Below are positions 1-7,152 of a DNA stretch of 10,338 nt, piece after piece. The position numbers and the translations under genes were made by a program. The stretch is from Nitrososphaerales archaeon TH1920 (GTDB taxonomy: Archaea > Thermoproteota > Nitrososphaeria > Nitrososphaerales > Nitrososphaeraceae). The stretch's first letter is position 1; every line of letters starts with the position of its first letter. The DNA lies in NCBI GenBank assembly GCA_014523495.1, contig JAATVM010000024.1, forward strand, positions 1 through 10,338, given 5' to 3'. Below the pieces are notes generated by a model. It was given only the letters and a program-made list of their open reading frames with translations. It did no database searches and was not told where the DNA came from.

Positions 1-66
1 GTAGTTTCAATCAATGCATTACTAATTTACTAAATAATTTGTTATTACAATTAGAATATTAAACGC

Positions 67-117
67 TAAAATAATAAGTAAAAATTATGTTGATAATAAA
101 TGGGTGAAAATGTTTGA
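67..117 (+). promoter_or_regulatory. Candidate TATA box, five-codon upstream ORF and SD-like site ahead of the 114-791 gene
   Basis: An A/T-rich TATA-like stretch lies at 67-75 (TAAAATAAT). About 28 bases downstream an ATG at 100 opens a five-codon ORF (MGENV, stop TGA 115-117). Its stop overlaps the TTG start at 114 as TTGA. GGGTGA at 102-107 matches the archaeal anti-SD and ends 6 bases before the TTG, so it could also act as a normal ribosome binding site. The TATA call is weak because the whole region is AT-rich. Confidence 0.4.
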
Positions 118-791
118 AACAGAAAAAGGCTCACATTGCTATCTTTGATACTTTTAAAACAAAGAAAAATAAGTTTACAGGTGAAGCCAAAAGACAAAGA
201 GGTATTATAATTCACTTAGCTTTGGAAAAAAATCCTGAACTGAGAACACGAACATCAATTGCTCATGCAATAGCAAAGAATAATGGTATATTATGGCAAA
301 ATATTTACTCTGGTATATTCAAAGATCTGGATGAAGTTTTAATACCTTCAGGAGTAGTGAAGGAAGGAGGACGTCTCCCATTAAGACGCGGACCAAAGGC
401 ACTTCAATTAGAGGGAGTTCCATTCTACGAATTAACAGAAAGTGGCATTCTCGTTGCATCATCCATTGAAGAATTAGGAAATAGCAGAACAAAAATCCTT
501 GAATCTTACTTCAATAATATGAATGTGAGTGCATCTAGTAATGACATAATGAAAAAAAGTATTTTACTCCTATTAAAAACAATACCTTCTTTTGTAATAA
601 AAATTATTAGTGCATATATCTATGCTTACAGCACCGGCGAAATAGATACCATCACTCCCATAACTATTGATAAATTGCGTTCTCTTATAAAAGAACAGAT
701 ATCTATAGAAAGAGAATTTATCGAATCATATGATGGTTTATCTCAAAACCAAAAACAACTCTTAAAAGATTTTTTCAAAATAATGAGCTAA
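114..791 (+). CDS. Unknown protein with a predicted winged-helix-like N-terminal half
   Basis: I do not recognise this 225-residue protein. The start is TTG at 114: an in-frame TGA lies at 105-107 and no in-frame ATG occurs before residue 136, while GGGTGA sits at a suitable distance upstream. Residues 1-30 are rich in Lys/Arg. Residues about 28-120 read like a winged helix: helices around 28-52, a basic stretch GGRLPLRRG near 85-93, then FYELTESGILVASSI (104-118), a pattern common at the end of wHTH domains. Residues 145-173 are hydrophobic but broken by lysines, so an amphipathic helix is more likely than a membrane span. The C-terminus is helical and charged. It stands alone, 193 bases before rnz. 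A DNA-binding or regulatory role is an inference from the fold-like pattern only. Confidence 0.75.
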   Translation: MKQKKAHIAIFDTFKTKKNKFTGEAKRQRGIIIHLALEKNPELRTRTSIAHAIAKNNGILWQNIYSGIFKDLDEVLIPSGVVKEGGRLPLRRGPKALQLEGVPFYELTESGILVASSIEELGNSRTKILESYFNNMNVSASSNDIMKKSILLLLKTIPSFVIKIISAYIYAYSTGEIDTITPITIDKLRSLIKEQISIEREFIESYDGLSQNQKQLLKDFFKIMS

Positions 792-905
792 ATTCTCAGA
801 CTAACAATCATTTTCAATAGTTAACGTTTACTAAATTCGATATACATATTTCGCAAGTTCTTGGAGCTTATTGACATATTACAAATTGGAATATGAAATA
901 CATGC
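792..905. other. Intergenic stretch without a recognisable gene
   Basis: The spacer between the first gene and the rnz promoter region is AT-rich. I see no tRNA-like cloverleaf, no convincing ORF and no strong T-run. A short T-tract at 811-814 could end the upstream transcript, but the support is weak. Confidence 0.4.
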
Positions 906-957
906 AAATTATAAGGTTCTTTTATGGTGTTACTGTCCAAACAAACCCTTATAATTT
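906..957. repeat. 11-bp perfect inverted repeat enclosing the rnz upstream region
   Basis: AAATTATAAGG at 906-916 and CCTTATAATTT at 947-957 are exact reverse complements, separated by 30 bases. The right arm contains the TATA box expected for rnz. The left arm is the same box on the other strand. Arm centres are about 41 bp apart, close to four helical turns. The arrangement fits either an operator for a dimeric regulator or a pair of divergent promoters. Confidence 0.6.
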
Positions 958-958
958 A
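949..958 (+). promoter_or_regulatory. TATA box of rnz
   Basis: TTATAATTTA is centred about 32 bases before the ATG at 985. With the usual archaeal spacing of about 26 bases, transcription would start near 979 and give a leader of only a few bases. No Shine-Dalgarno motif precedes the gene, in keeping with a nearly leaderless mRNA. Confidence 0.55.
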
Positions 959-984
959 CCAACTTACTTATTGATGTATTATTT

Positions 985-1905
985 ATGGCAGACATGAAGA
1001 TTGTTTTTCTTGGAACATCAGCAGCCATTCCAACCCAAAAAAGAGGTTTATCTTCAATTGTTGTTAAGAGAGCTGGTGAATTGTTAATATTTGATGTGGG
1101 TGAAGGAATGCAAAAAAACTTTCTTCAAGCCAAACTAGGGATAAATAAGAAAATGAAAGTATTCATAACTCATCTACATATTGATCATTGTTTAGGACTT
1201 TTAGGATTTTTCCAAACCATGTCTCTTTTAGGCCGCACAAAAAAAATTGATATTTATGGAGAATCAAGATTGAGAGAATTTATCGATGAAAATTTTCGTA
1301 TTATCAATATCGGATTGTCATTTGAAATCACCATTCATGTAATTGATAAGGAAGGTATTATAGCAAATGAAGATGACTATCAAATAAGCTGTTGTAGAGC
1401 TGACCATTCAGTACCTGCATATTCTTATTGTATCAAAGAGCATCCAAGACCGGGCATATTCAATATCGAAAAAGCTACAGAATTATGCATTCCCAAGGGA
1501 GACTTGTATCGTAGACTACAAAATGGTGAAGATGTAATTGTTGGTGGTAAATTAATAAAATCAAATGAAATAGTTGGATCCAAGAGAAAAGGCCGAAAAA
1601 TAGGTATATCTGGAGATACGAGACCGTCTTTAAAGCTAAGGAATTTTTTTGATTCCTGTGATACCCTAATTTTCGAGTCAACATACATTCACGATTACCA
1701 AAAGAAGGCGATCGAGACATTTCATTCCACATCTGTCGAAGCTGCTCTACTTGCCAAAGAATCAAATTCTGGCAAGCTAATACTGACACACTTCAGTTCA
1801 AGATATAATGATCCAAAAATTCTCCTGGATGAAGCAAGAACTATTCACGATGATGTAGACTTGGCAGAAGATATGAAAACATTTTACATTCCATATACTG
1901 AATAA
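985..1905 (+). CDS. rnz: Ribonuclease Z (tRNA 3'-processing endonuclease)
   Basis: RNase Z is a zinc-dependent metallo-beta-lactamase-fold endonuclease that cuts pre-tRNA after the discriminator base so that CCA can be added. The 306-residue length is that of the short RNase Z form. All metal ligands are visible: HLHIDH at 63-68, His141 (ADHSVPAY), Asp211 (SGDTRP), and His269 (THFSSRY). His247 in FHST matches the conserved catalytic-pocket His. Residues about 152-200 form the insertion that makes the tRNA-binding exosite arm, with RPGIF and LQNGEDV motifs. The start could be ATG 985 or the in-frame ATG at 994 (MKIVFLGTSA), which fits the usual family N-terminus equally well. It lies 64 bases before prs on the same strand, but prs has its own TATA box. 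Confidence 0.96.
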   Translation: MADMKIVFLGTSAAIPTQKRGLSSIVVKRAGELLIFDVGEGMQKNFLQAKLGINKKMKVFITHLHIDHCLGLLGFFQTMSLLGRTKKIDIYGESRLREFIDENFRIINIGLSFEITIHVIDKEGIIANEDDYQISCCRADHSVPAYSYCIKEHPRPGIFNIEKATELCIPKGDLYRRLQNGEDVIVGGKLIKSNEIVGSKRKGRKIGISGDTRPSLKLRNFFDSCDTLIFESTYIHDYQKKAIETFHSTSVEAALLAKESNSGKLILTHFSSRYNDPKILLDEARTIHDDVDLAEDMKTFYIPYTE

Positions 1906-1930
1906 CTAAATTATCCAGCTAATTTAACAC

Positions 1931-1940
1931 TTTTAAATAG
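1931..1940 (+). promoter_or_regulatory. TATA box of prs
   Basis: TTTTAAATAG is centred about 34 bases upstream of the TTG at 1970, giving a predicted leader of around 8 bases. This separates prs from rnz transcriptionally, at least in part. Confidence 0.5.
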
Positions 1941-1969
1941 TTGTTCAAAAATATTTCCATATTCTTACA

Positions 1970-2860
1970 TTGCAAAAAAATAGTACTGTTATAATTTCAG
2001 ATAACCGGAATTCTTCTCTTGCAAAAAAGATTTCATTAGATTTACATGCAGAATACAAGAATACCGAATTACGTATTTTTGCCGATGGAGAAAGTAAAAT
2101 TAGACTAGATAATGTCACCAAAAAGAACTGCATAATCATACACTCTACATATCCTCCAACAGATCAGCATTTGATGCAATTATTCATGATTGTCTATAAA
2201 TGTAAAAAAGATGGCGCCAGTGATATCTGTATAGTAAGTCCATACTTAGCATATACAAGGCAGGATAAGGTATTTGTTGACGGAGAGATAATAACCATCA
2301 ATTTAGTTGGAGAAATTCTAGCATCACTAGGAACTACAAAATTGATAACTATTGACATCCATAATCCAAACACACTTAATTACTCTTTTGAGACAATAGA
2401 TCTGACAGCTATTCCATTTCTGGCCAATTATATGAAAAAAAACATCAAGTTAAACGATCCTATAGTCGTTTCTCCTGATGAAGGAGGAATAGAAAGAGCT
2501 AAAAAATTTGCAGGAATAATCAAGGCAAATATGCTTTCATTAATTAAAACACGAGATAGGCTCACTGGAGATATATCAATATCATTTAGTGAACAACATT
2601 CACTAAAAAAAAGAGATGCTCTTATTGTGGATGATATGATAAGTACTGGTACTAGTATTATAAAAGCGACTGAAATATTGAAAAAAAACAACATTGGCGA
2701 TGTGTATGTTATATGCACTCACGCACTTTTACTCGATGATGCTAAAGAAAAATTACTTAAAACAGGAATCAAGCAAATAATATCTACAAATTCAATACCC
2801 AATGAATTTGCCAAAGTTGATTTAAGCAGTGTAATATCGAATTATTTTTTAAATCAATAA
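1970..2860 (+). CDS. prs: Ribose-phosphate pyrophosphokinase (PRPP synthetase)
   Basis: The enzyme makes 5-phosphoribosyl 1-pyrophosphate from ribose 5-phosphate and ATP, the precursor for purines, pyrimidines, histidine and NAD. Its 296 residues match the shorter archaeal forms. Visible motifs are FADGE (37-41), the ATP-contacting PYLAYTRQD (91-99), the metal-ligand region TIDIHNPN (127-134) with His131, SPDEGGIERAK (168-178), the catalytic loop KTRDR (193-197) with Lys193 and Arg195, and the PRPP loop VDDMISTGTS (220-229). The start is TTG at 1970; MQKNSTVIIS leads straight into the first beta strand, so nothing is missing. It ends 22 bases from the convergent HyuA-like gene. T-runs at 2845-2850 and 2868-2872 could serve as its terminator. 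Confidence 0.95.
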   Translation: MQKNSTVIISDNRNSSLAKKISLDLHAEYKNTELRIFADGESKIRLDNVTKKNCIIIHSTYPPTDQHLMQLFMIVYKCKKDGASDICIVSPYLAYTRQDKVFVDGEIITINLVGEILASLGTTKLITIDIHNPNTLNYSFETIDLTAIPFLANYMKKNIKLNDPIVVSPDEGGIERAKKFAGIIKANMLSLIKTRDRLTGDISISFSEQHSLKKRDALIVDDMISTGTSIIKATEILKKNNIGDVYVICTHALLLDDAKEKLLKTGIKQIISTNSIPNEFAKVDLSSVISNYFLNQ

Positions 2861-2882
2861 CAACTAGTTTTTAAATAATATC

Positions 2883-5003
2883 TTATACCTTTATTATTAT
2901 TGTCACTTGATTGTTGACAGTTTTGTCCAGCTCTTCAGTTACTGCTTTTAAGACATGTGCTGTAGACGATAAACTAGAAAAATCCAAAATTCTTTTTCCA
3001 TCAACAATATGGATTTGCGGAGCAAGTTCATTTTTGGAAAGTCCATGGTCTTTAATCAACGATTGAATTTTTTCTTTCATCACTTGAGGACTACCACTGT
3101 ATATATCTGCATTTTCAATAGATATTCTAACATGACCATATTTATCAAGCACTAAAACAGGTTGCTTTTTTGATTTTAAAAACAGTTTCTTTTTATGTAT
3201 TTCACACGCAAATATGTAATAATCTTTCATATCAAAAATTCTATGTACGCCTTCATTGATACCAAATAGCTCACACGCTAATACTTCTGCTTCTTCATCA
3301 TCAATTTCTTTTCTATCATTAACTCCAACATCCAACTTCATATTACCATAAACAGTAACACGCAGAAGAGATTTTTCATTTATATATTCAGATTGAGTAG
3401 AAATCGATTCAGGAAGTGCTCCCTTAGAAATCGCAATTTTTTCAACTTCCTGAATAAAAAGTGATATGTCATTCGGATTAGGATTATCTATGATTTTTTC
3501 CCTTTCCTCTCGTATTGTTGCCGTACAAACACCAATAGATGAGATAACTTCTGAATTGTCAGCAATTCTACATTCTGTATTCAATTTCTTTGCAATCAAT
3601 GGAACAAGCACGGAGGCACCTCCTCCTCCACCTATTAACGCAAATTTTTCATCTTTTAATCTATATTCTTTTATTAAAGTTCTGATTGTCTGCTGTATTT
3701 TTTTAGTTGAAATATGAAGAATTTTGTTAGCAACATCCTCCATATCCATTCCAAGTCTCTGCGCCAAAATTGATAACGCTAGTTGCGCAGATTTTTGATC
3801 ACCTTTTGCATAATCATTATGAGGAATAAGCCCTAGTGCATTTGCGGCACATGTAGTAGTTATTGCAAACCTTTTACCAGCGCCAACTTCTAATCCTATA
3901 TAATCAATTGGATCTCCTTCTTTGGGCATAAATGTTATTATTTGTCCGCCTTCCAATTCTTGAGGTTCAGCAAAACATGAATATCTTAAACCGGAAATAT
4001 GCGCAGATCTTGGTCCCACATCAGTTATCTTTTTACCAGACCACCTTACAAGCGAACCACCAGCAATTCCGACTACTCTTACATCTAACGATTTTATACA
4101 TGTTGGATGATTCATTATTGTAACATATTTTACTTCAGGTTTACCATTTTTTATAACACAAATATTTGTTGAAGTACCTCCAACTTCTATAAAAATGCCA
4201 TTAAGTATTCTTAAATGAAGTAACGCTCCCGCGACACTTGCTGCAGGTCCTGATAAAACAGTTAAAATTGGTTTAGTTTTAAATGTATTCATATCAGTTA
4301 CGCCTCCGTCACCCTTCATTATCGTAAGTGGAGCAGAGATTTTTTGTTGACGTACCGCCAGTTCAACATATTTTGCTGTGCTAATAGCCTTAAGTAATAT
4401 ACTTGCGTTTATTGCGGCGGTTAGAGTTCTTATTTCGAGACCATATATTCCCGTTAATTCATGTCCTGCAGTTGCTGGCAGGTCTGATTTTTCCATAACA
4501 TATAATTCATTACTCGGATCATCAACACCATATGCTTCACTAACTATGAGGACTTTTGCTCCCTCTTCCTTCAGTTCATTTATTATTTGATAAATTTCGT
4601 TTTTATCCAAAAATTTTGAAGTGTCCAAAAATCTATAACATGTTTTCAAATATTTATTTGGTGCTAGTTCAACGTTACGTATGTTTGTTCTTTTGATAAT
4701 ATCATTTTTTTCCAAACTTACTCCCATACCTATAATTCCTACCTTTGTCGTGTCCCCCTCCAATAACGCATTAACTGCTTGTGTTGTACTATGAGATATT
4801 AGTTCAATATTTGATTCATTAATACCCTCCTTGTGTATCAGTTTCATTAGTGATTCTATAATTCCAGTTGATACTCCCTCTTCTGAAAAATGTGAAGTTG
4901 GAACCGTAACCTTTCCGATTATCTTACCATTATTCATATCTATAGCTACTGATTTAGTAAATGTCCCTCCAACATCAACACCAATTCTTACTCTGTTCAT
5001 CAT
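2883..5003 (-). CDS. Hydantoinase/oxoprolinase A-type protein (HyuA-like, ASKHA fold), orphan subunit
   Basis: The family comprises ATP-dependent ring-opening amidohydrolases (N-methylhydantoinase A, 5-oxoprolinase) and the related acetone/acetophenone carboxylase subunits. The 706-residue protein shows the phosphate-1 motif GVDVGGTFTK (8-17), the HyuA-like STTQAVNALLEGD (72-84), MKGDGGV...SGPAASVAGA (229-260), FIEVGGTSTNICVI (271-284), and the glycine-rich IGGGGGASVLVP (457-468). Residues from about 500 form a separate, less conserved C-terminal region. Most bacterial family members sit beside a hyuB gene; none is present here. Two adjacent ATGs (5003 and 5000) could start it. It lies 106 bases downstream of the adenylate kinase gene on the same strand and has its own TATA box. 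Substrate cannot be told from sequence; the family assignment is firm, the reaction is not. Confidence 0.88.
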   Translation of the reverse strand: MMNRVRIGVDVGGTFTKSVAIDMNNGKIIGKVTVPTSHFSEEGVSTGIIESLMKLIHKEGINESNIELISHSTTQAVNALLEGDTTKVGIIGMGVSLEKNDIIKRTNIRNVELAPNKYLKTCYRFLDTSKFLDKNEIYQIINELKEEGAKVLIVSEAYGVDDPSNELYVMEKSDLPATAGHELTGIYGLEIRTLTAAINASILLKAISTAKYVELAVRQQKISAPLTIMKGDGGVTDMNTFKTKPILTVLSGPAASVAGALLHLRILNGIFIEVGGTSTNICVIKNGKPEVKYVTIMNHPTCIKSLDVRVVGIAGGSLVRWSGKKITDVGPRSAHISGLRYSCFAEPQELEGGQIITFMPKEGDPIDYIGLEVGAGKRFAITTTCAANALGLIPHNDYAKGDQKSAQLALSILAQRLGMDMEDVANKILHISTKKIQQTIRTLIKEYRLKDEKFALIGGGGGASVLVPLIAKKLNTECRIADNSEVISSIGVCTATIREEREKIIDNPNPNDISLFIQEVEKIAISKGALPESISTQSEYINEKSLLRVTVYGNMKLDVGVNDRKEIDDEEAEVLACELFGINEGVHRIFDMKDYYIFACEIHKKKLFLKSKKQPVLVLDKYGHVRISIENADIYSGSPQVMKEKIQSLIKDHGLSKNELAPQIHIVDGKRILDFSSLSSTAHVLKAVTEELDKTVNNQVTIIIKV

Positions 5004-5046
5004 GAAAACCGCATGATATTTTTTCTCATTTGCTTATTATTTAAAT
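5000..5046 (-). promoter_or_regulatory. TATA box and four-codon upstream ORF of the HyuA-like gene
   Basis: On the minus strand ATTTAAATAA lies at 5046-5037. An ATG at 5014-5012, about 28 bases from the TATA centre, starts a four-codon ORF (MRFS) whose TGA (5002-5000) overlaps the gene's ATG at 5003 as ATGA. The predicted transcription start falls at the small ORF, not at the main ATG, and no Shine-Dalgarno motif precedes the main start. This points to a leaderless mini-ORF with reinitiation. Confidence 0.45.
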
Positions 5047-5109
5047 CCTGTTAGATTTTAACATAATAAAGGGTTGAAATTAATAATACAAAATTAATGC
5101 ACGATGTAG

Positions 5110-5682
5110 CTAATATGATACTAATTTCAATAATTCCTGCTGATGTTTTAATGTAGGCATCCAATCTATGTTTCCAATTCTCCTTTTAGAATCATCACTC
5201 AAAGCTTCGATCAAACGTTTGATAATTTCTTTACTAGAAGTTGTTGTAGTATCAAATTCAATGATCTTTTGCTTCCCAAATTTTTTTATACTATCATATA
5301 AGATTATACCAAGAATTTCACTTGTAATATTTTCCCTAATTTTCATAATTGAGTAATTTCTCTCTTTAAATGTTTGTAAAAGATATTCAGGTGAACGTCG
5401 TAAAACCACAACTAGGTCAGCCTGACTAGGGATTAATAGATATGGAGCAAGGTGTCCTGTAATGATAACATCATTATATCTCTTTATTTCCCTTCTGAGC
5501 ATCATTGATGCTTTTTTTATATAGATATCATAAACTCCTAATTTCTTATCTGTGAATACAACCTTATTTTTTATTACAAATTCATTTAGATTGATTATTT
5601 TAAATCCTAGCCTTTTTGCCAACATATTAGTGATTGTACGTTTTCCTACTCCCGGGTTGCCGGTGATGACGATTCTTGACAA
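5110..5682 (-). CDS. AK6/Fap7-type adenylate kinase family protein
   Basis: This 190-residue P-loop NMP kinase resembles the AK6/Fap7 group, which transfers phosphate between ATP and AMP and, in eukaryotes, acts with ribosomal protein uS11 in late small-subunit rRNA maturation. The P-loop is GNPGVGKRT (8-16). GHLAPY (76-81) is the substrate-side loop. LRRSPEYL (94-101), KERNYS (106-111) and KIRENITSEIL (114-124) match the family's lid region. IDWMP near 172-176 resembles the IDW motif seen near the AK6 C-terminus. The P-loop has Arg where Ser/Thr is more usual after Lys, followed by Thr16. The start is TTG at 5682, three codons before the first strand; no in-frame ATG offers an alternative before the P-loop. 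Divergent from the aCPSF2-like gene. Confidence 0.85.
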   Translation of the reverse strand: MSRIVITGNPGVGKRTITNMLAKRLGFKIINLNEFVIKNKVVFTDKKLGVYDIYIKKASMMLRREIKRYNDVIITGHLAPYLLIPSQADLVVVLRRSPEYLLQTFKERNYSIMKIRENITSEILGIILYDSIKKFGKQKIIEFDTTTTSSKEIIKRLIEALSDDSKRRIGNIDWMPTLKHQQELLKLVSY

Positions 5683-5703
5683 CTTTTAAATTTATAATTA
5701 CTC

Positions 5704-5713
5704 TAATTTTATT
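5704..5713 (-). promoter_or_regulatory. TATA box of the adenylate kinase gene
   Basis: AATAAAATTA on the minus strand is centred about 27 bases from the TTG at 5682, the spacing expected for a leaderless transcript beginning at the start codon. A second AT-rich stretch at 5690-5697 is too close to serve that start. Confidence 0.4.
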
Positions 5714-5719
5714 CTGTCG

Positions 5720-5786
5720 TTTTTATTTGCTATTAACGACTAGCAGGAAAATGAAAGACTTAAAACCTGTCTGTATAAACAAATGA
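5720..5786 (+). promoter_or_regulatory. 5' region of the aCPSF2-like gene with an 11-codon upstream ORF
   Basis: An ORF of 11 codons (MKDLKPVCINK) runs from ATG 5751 to TGA 5784-5786 and overlaps the ATG at 5783 as ATGA. A weak TATA-like TTTTTATTT lies at 5720-5728, about 27 bases before that ATG. A competing TATA candidate, CTTAAAAC at 5759-5766, would place transcription start near 5790 and favour the in-frame ATG at 5795 instead. The two readings exclude each other and can be resolved by mapping the 5' end. Confidence 0.35.
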
Positions 5787-7057
5787 TTATTAAAATGAAA
5801 ATAACTACTTTGGGTTCCGGTAAGGAAGTTGGACGTTCGGGGTTTATGGTAACGTCAGACAATACTAATATTTTGTTAGACTATGGTGTGCTTTTAAAAA
5901 AAGAACCATTCTTTCCAATCCATGTTAGACCAAAAGATATCAATACAGTCGTTATCACCCACGCTCATCTGGATCATTCAGGATTTACTCCATCACTTTT
6001 TTTATCCAATTCTAATATCTCAGTCTTAGGAACAAATCCGACTTTCGACCTTACCAATCTTCTTATTGAAGATATGATTAAAATATCTGGCTTTTATTTG
6101 CCATTTGAATATGCAGATTTGAATAATATGATGAATCATTCAAAAACCCTACAGTATAAGGAAAGACATTCAATTAATCATATGCAGGTTACGCTTTATG
6201 AATCTGGGCACATAATAGGTGGTTCCTCAATACTTGTAGAAAGTGAAGGCAAACGGATTTTTTATACTGGAGATATAAACACTAGAGGTTCAAAACTACT
6301 TAGATCCGCAGACCTAAATTTACCTGAAATTGATATCTTAATAATTGAGAGTACCTATTCCCAAACAGAACAGACTCCAAGGGAGGATACAGAAAAAAAT
6401 CTTGTTGAATTTGCTCATGATGTTGTTGAAAGAGGAGGAACTCTTTTCATACCAGCTTTTTCAGTTGAAAGAGCACAAGAGATTGCTTTTGTTTTGAAGA
6501 CTTGTAATTTTAAATATAAGATAGCTATGGATGGGATGGCATTAAAAGCCAATGAAATAATGTTAAATAATCCATCATTTTTGAGAGATCCTAAAGCGTT
6601 TAAAAAAATCATAACAGAAATAGAATGGGTTCAAGGATGGCGCAGAAGAAAACATTTAGTAAAAGAACCTGGAATAATAATCTCTCCAGCAGGAATGCTT
6701 GTAGGCGGTACAGCAATATTCTATTTGCAAGAAATAGCTAAAAATCCTAATAACGGTATAGCTTTAGTGTCATATCAAGGTAAAGGTACTCCAGGTCGGC
6801 TTCTACTTGAGAAAGGACTTGTATCATATAATGGAAAAACAAAAAAAAGTCTTGCAGATGTAAATCATTTTGAATTTTCTGGACACAGTAGCAGAACTGA
6901 ATTATTTGAAATAATTAAGAAAATCAAAGGCAATCCGAAGGTTCTTACTGTTCATGGAGATGACATGTCATGTATAAAATTTGCAGATGAAATCAAAGAG
7001 AAATATGGATTTGATGCAAAAGCTCCAGATAACGGAGAGATTATAGACGTTAATTAA
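5783..7057 (+). CDS. Archaeal CPSF2-like beta-CASP metallo-beta-lactamase ribonuclease
   Basis: This 424-residue protein has the metallo-beta-lactamase plus beta-CASP layout of the Ysh1/CPSF73 group, without the N-terminal KH domains of aCPSF1. Motif 2 is HAHLDH (60-65), motif 3 is His143 in GHIIGG, motif 4 is Asp164 in TGDIN. The beta-CASP part has motif A at Glu189 (IIESTYS), motif B in SPAGMLVGG (301-309), and motif C at His368 (SGHSS); His391 (VHGD) supplies the last ligand. YQGKGTPGR (331-339) is also typical of the group. It probably processes or degrades RNA in the cytoplasm. The first ATG is annotated, but ATG 5795 (MKITTLGSGKEVG) begins exactly where relatives usually begin. aRNase J is the main alternative; length and the Ysh1-like motifs favour aCPSF2. 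Confidence 0.85.
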   Translation: MIIKMKITTLGSGKEVGRSGFMVTSDNTNILLDYGVLLKKEPFFPIHVRPKDINTVVITHAHLDHSGFTPSLFLSNSNISVLGTNPTFDLTNLLIEDMIKISGFYLPFEYADLNNMMNHSKTLQYKERHSINHMQVTLYESGHIIGGSSILVESEGKRIFYTGDINTRGSKLLRSADLNLPEIDILIIESTYSQTEQTPREDTEKNLVEFAHDVVERGGTLFIPAFSVERAQEIAFVLKTCNFKYKIAMDGMALKANEIMLNNPSFLRDPKAFKKIITEIEWVQGWRRRKHLVKEPGIIISPAGMLVGGTAIFYLQEIAKNPNNGIALVSYQGKGTPGRLLLEKGLVSYNGKTKKSLADVNHFEFSGHSSRTELFEIIKKIKGNPKVLTVHGDDMSCIKFADEIKEKYGFDAKAPDNGEIIDVN

Positions 7058-7075
7058 GATGAATTAAAACGTCTA
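7044..7075 (+). terminator. Hairpin across the stop codon of the aCPSF2-like gene
   Basis: TAGACGTT (7044-7051) and AACGTCTA (7068-7075) are perfect reverse complements. Inside them AATT (7052-7055) can pair with AATT (7062-7065), leaving a two-A bulge and a six-base loop. The TAA stop (7055-7057) lies in the stem-loop. No U-run follows, so an intrinsic terminator is doubtful; an mRNA stability or processing element is possible. Confidence 0.4.
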
Positions 7076-7122
7076 ATATGATTGACTAAATTTAATACAA
7101 CGAGATGTGACTGGAAAAGCAT

Positions 7123-7130
7123 TTTATAAT
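7123..7130 (+). promoter_or_regulatory. TATA box of the glycoside hydrolase gene
   Basis: TTTATAAT is centred 26 bases upstream of the ATG at 7153 and preceded by the purine-rich GGAAAAGC (7113-7120), which could serve as a BRE. The spacing predicts a leaderless mRNA that starts at or next to the ATG. This is the clearest promoter in the window. Confidence 0.6.
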
Positions 7131-7152
7131 GTCAATATTTATCCTAAACTAA

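Noticed and set aside
1..113. Possible RNA gene or the end of an upstream gene at the left edge
   Set aside because: No stable fold, no coding pattern on either strand and a strongly AT-rich composition; only the candidate promoter and mini-ORF could be supported.
821..877. An 18-codon minus-strand ORF beginning about 7 bases after the start predicted from the inverted TATA box at 906-916
   Set aside because: Too short and without any recognisable feature; ORFs of this size occur by chance. It is worth revisiting only if a minus-strand transcript is found.
2845..2876. Direct repeat TTTTTAAAT at 2846-2854 and 2868-2876
   Set aside because: Low-complexity sequence between convergent genes; the T-runs are better explained as termination signals.
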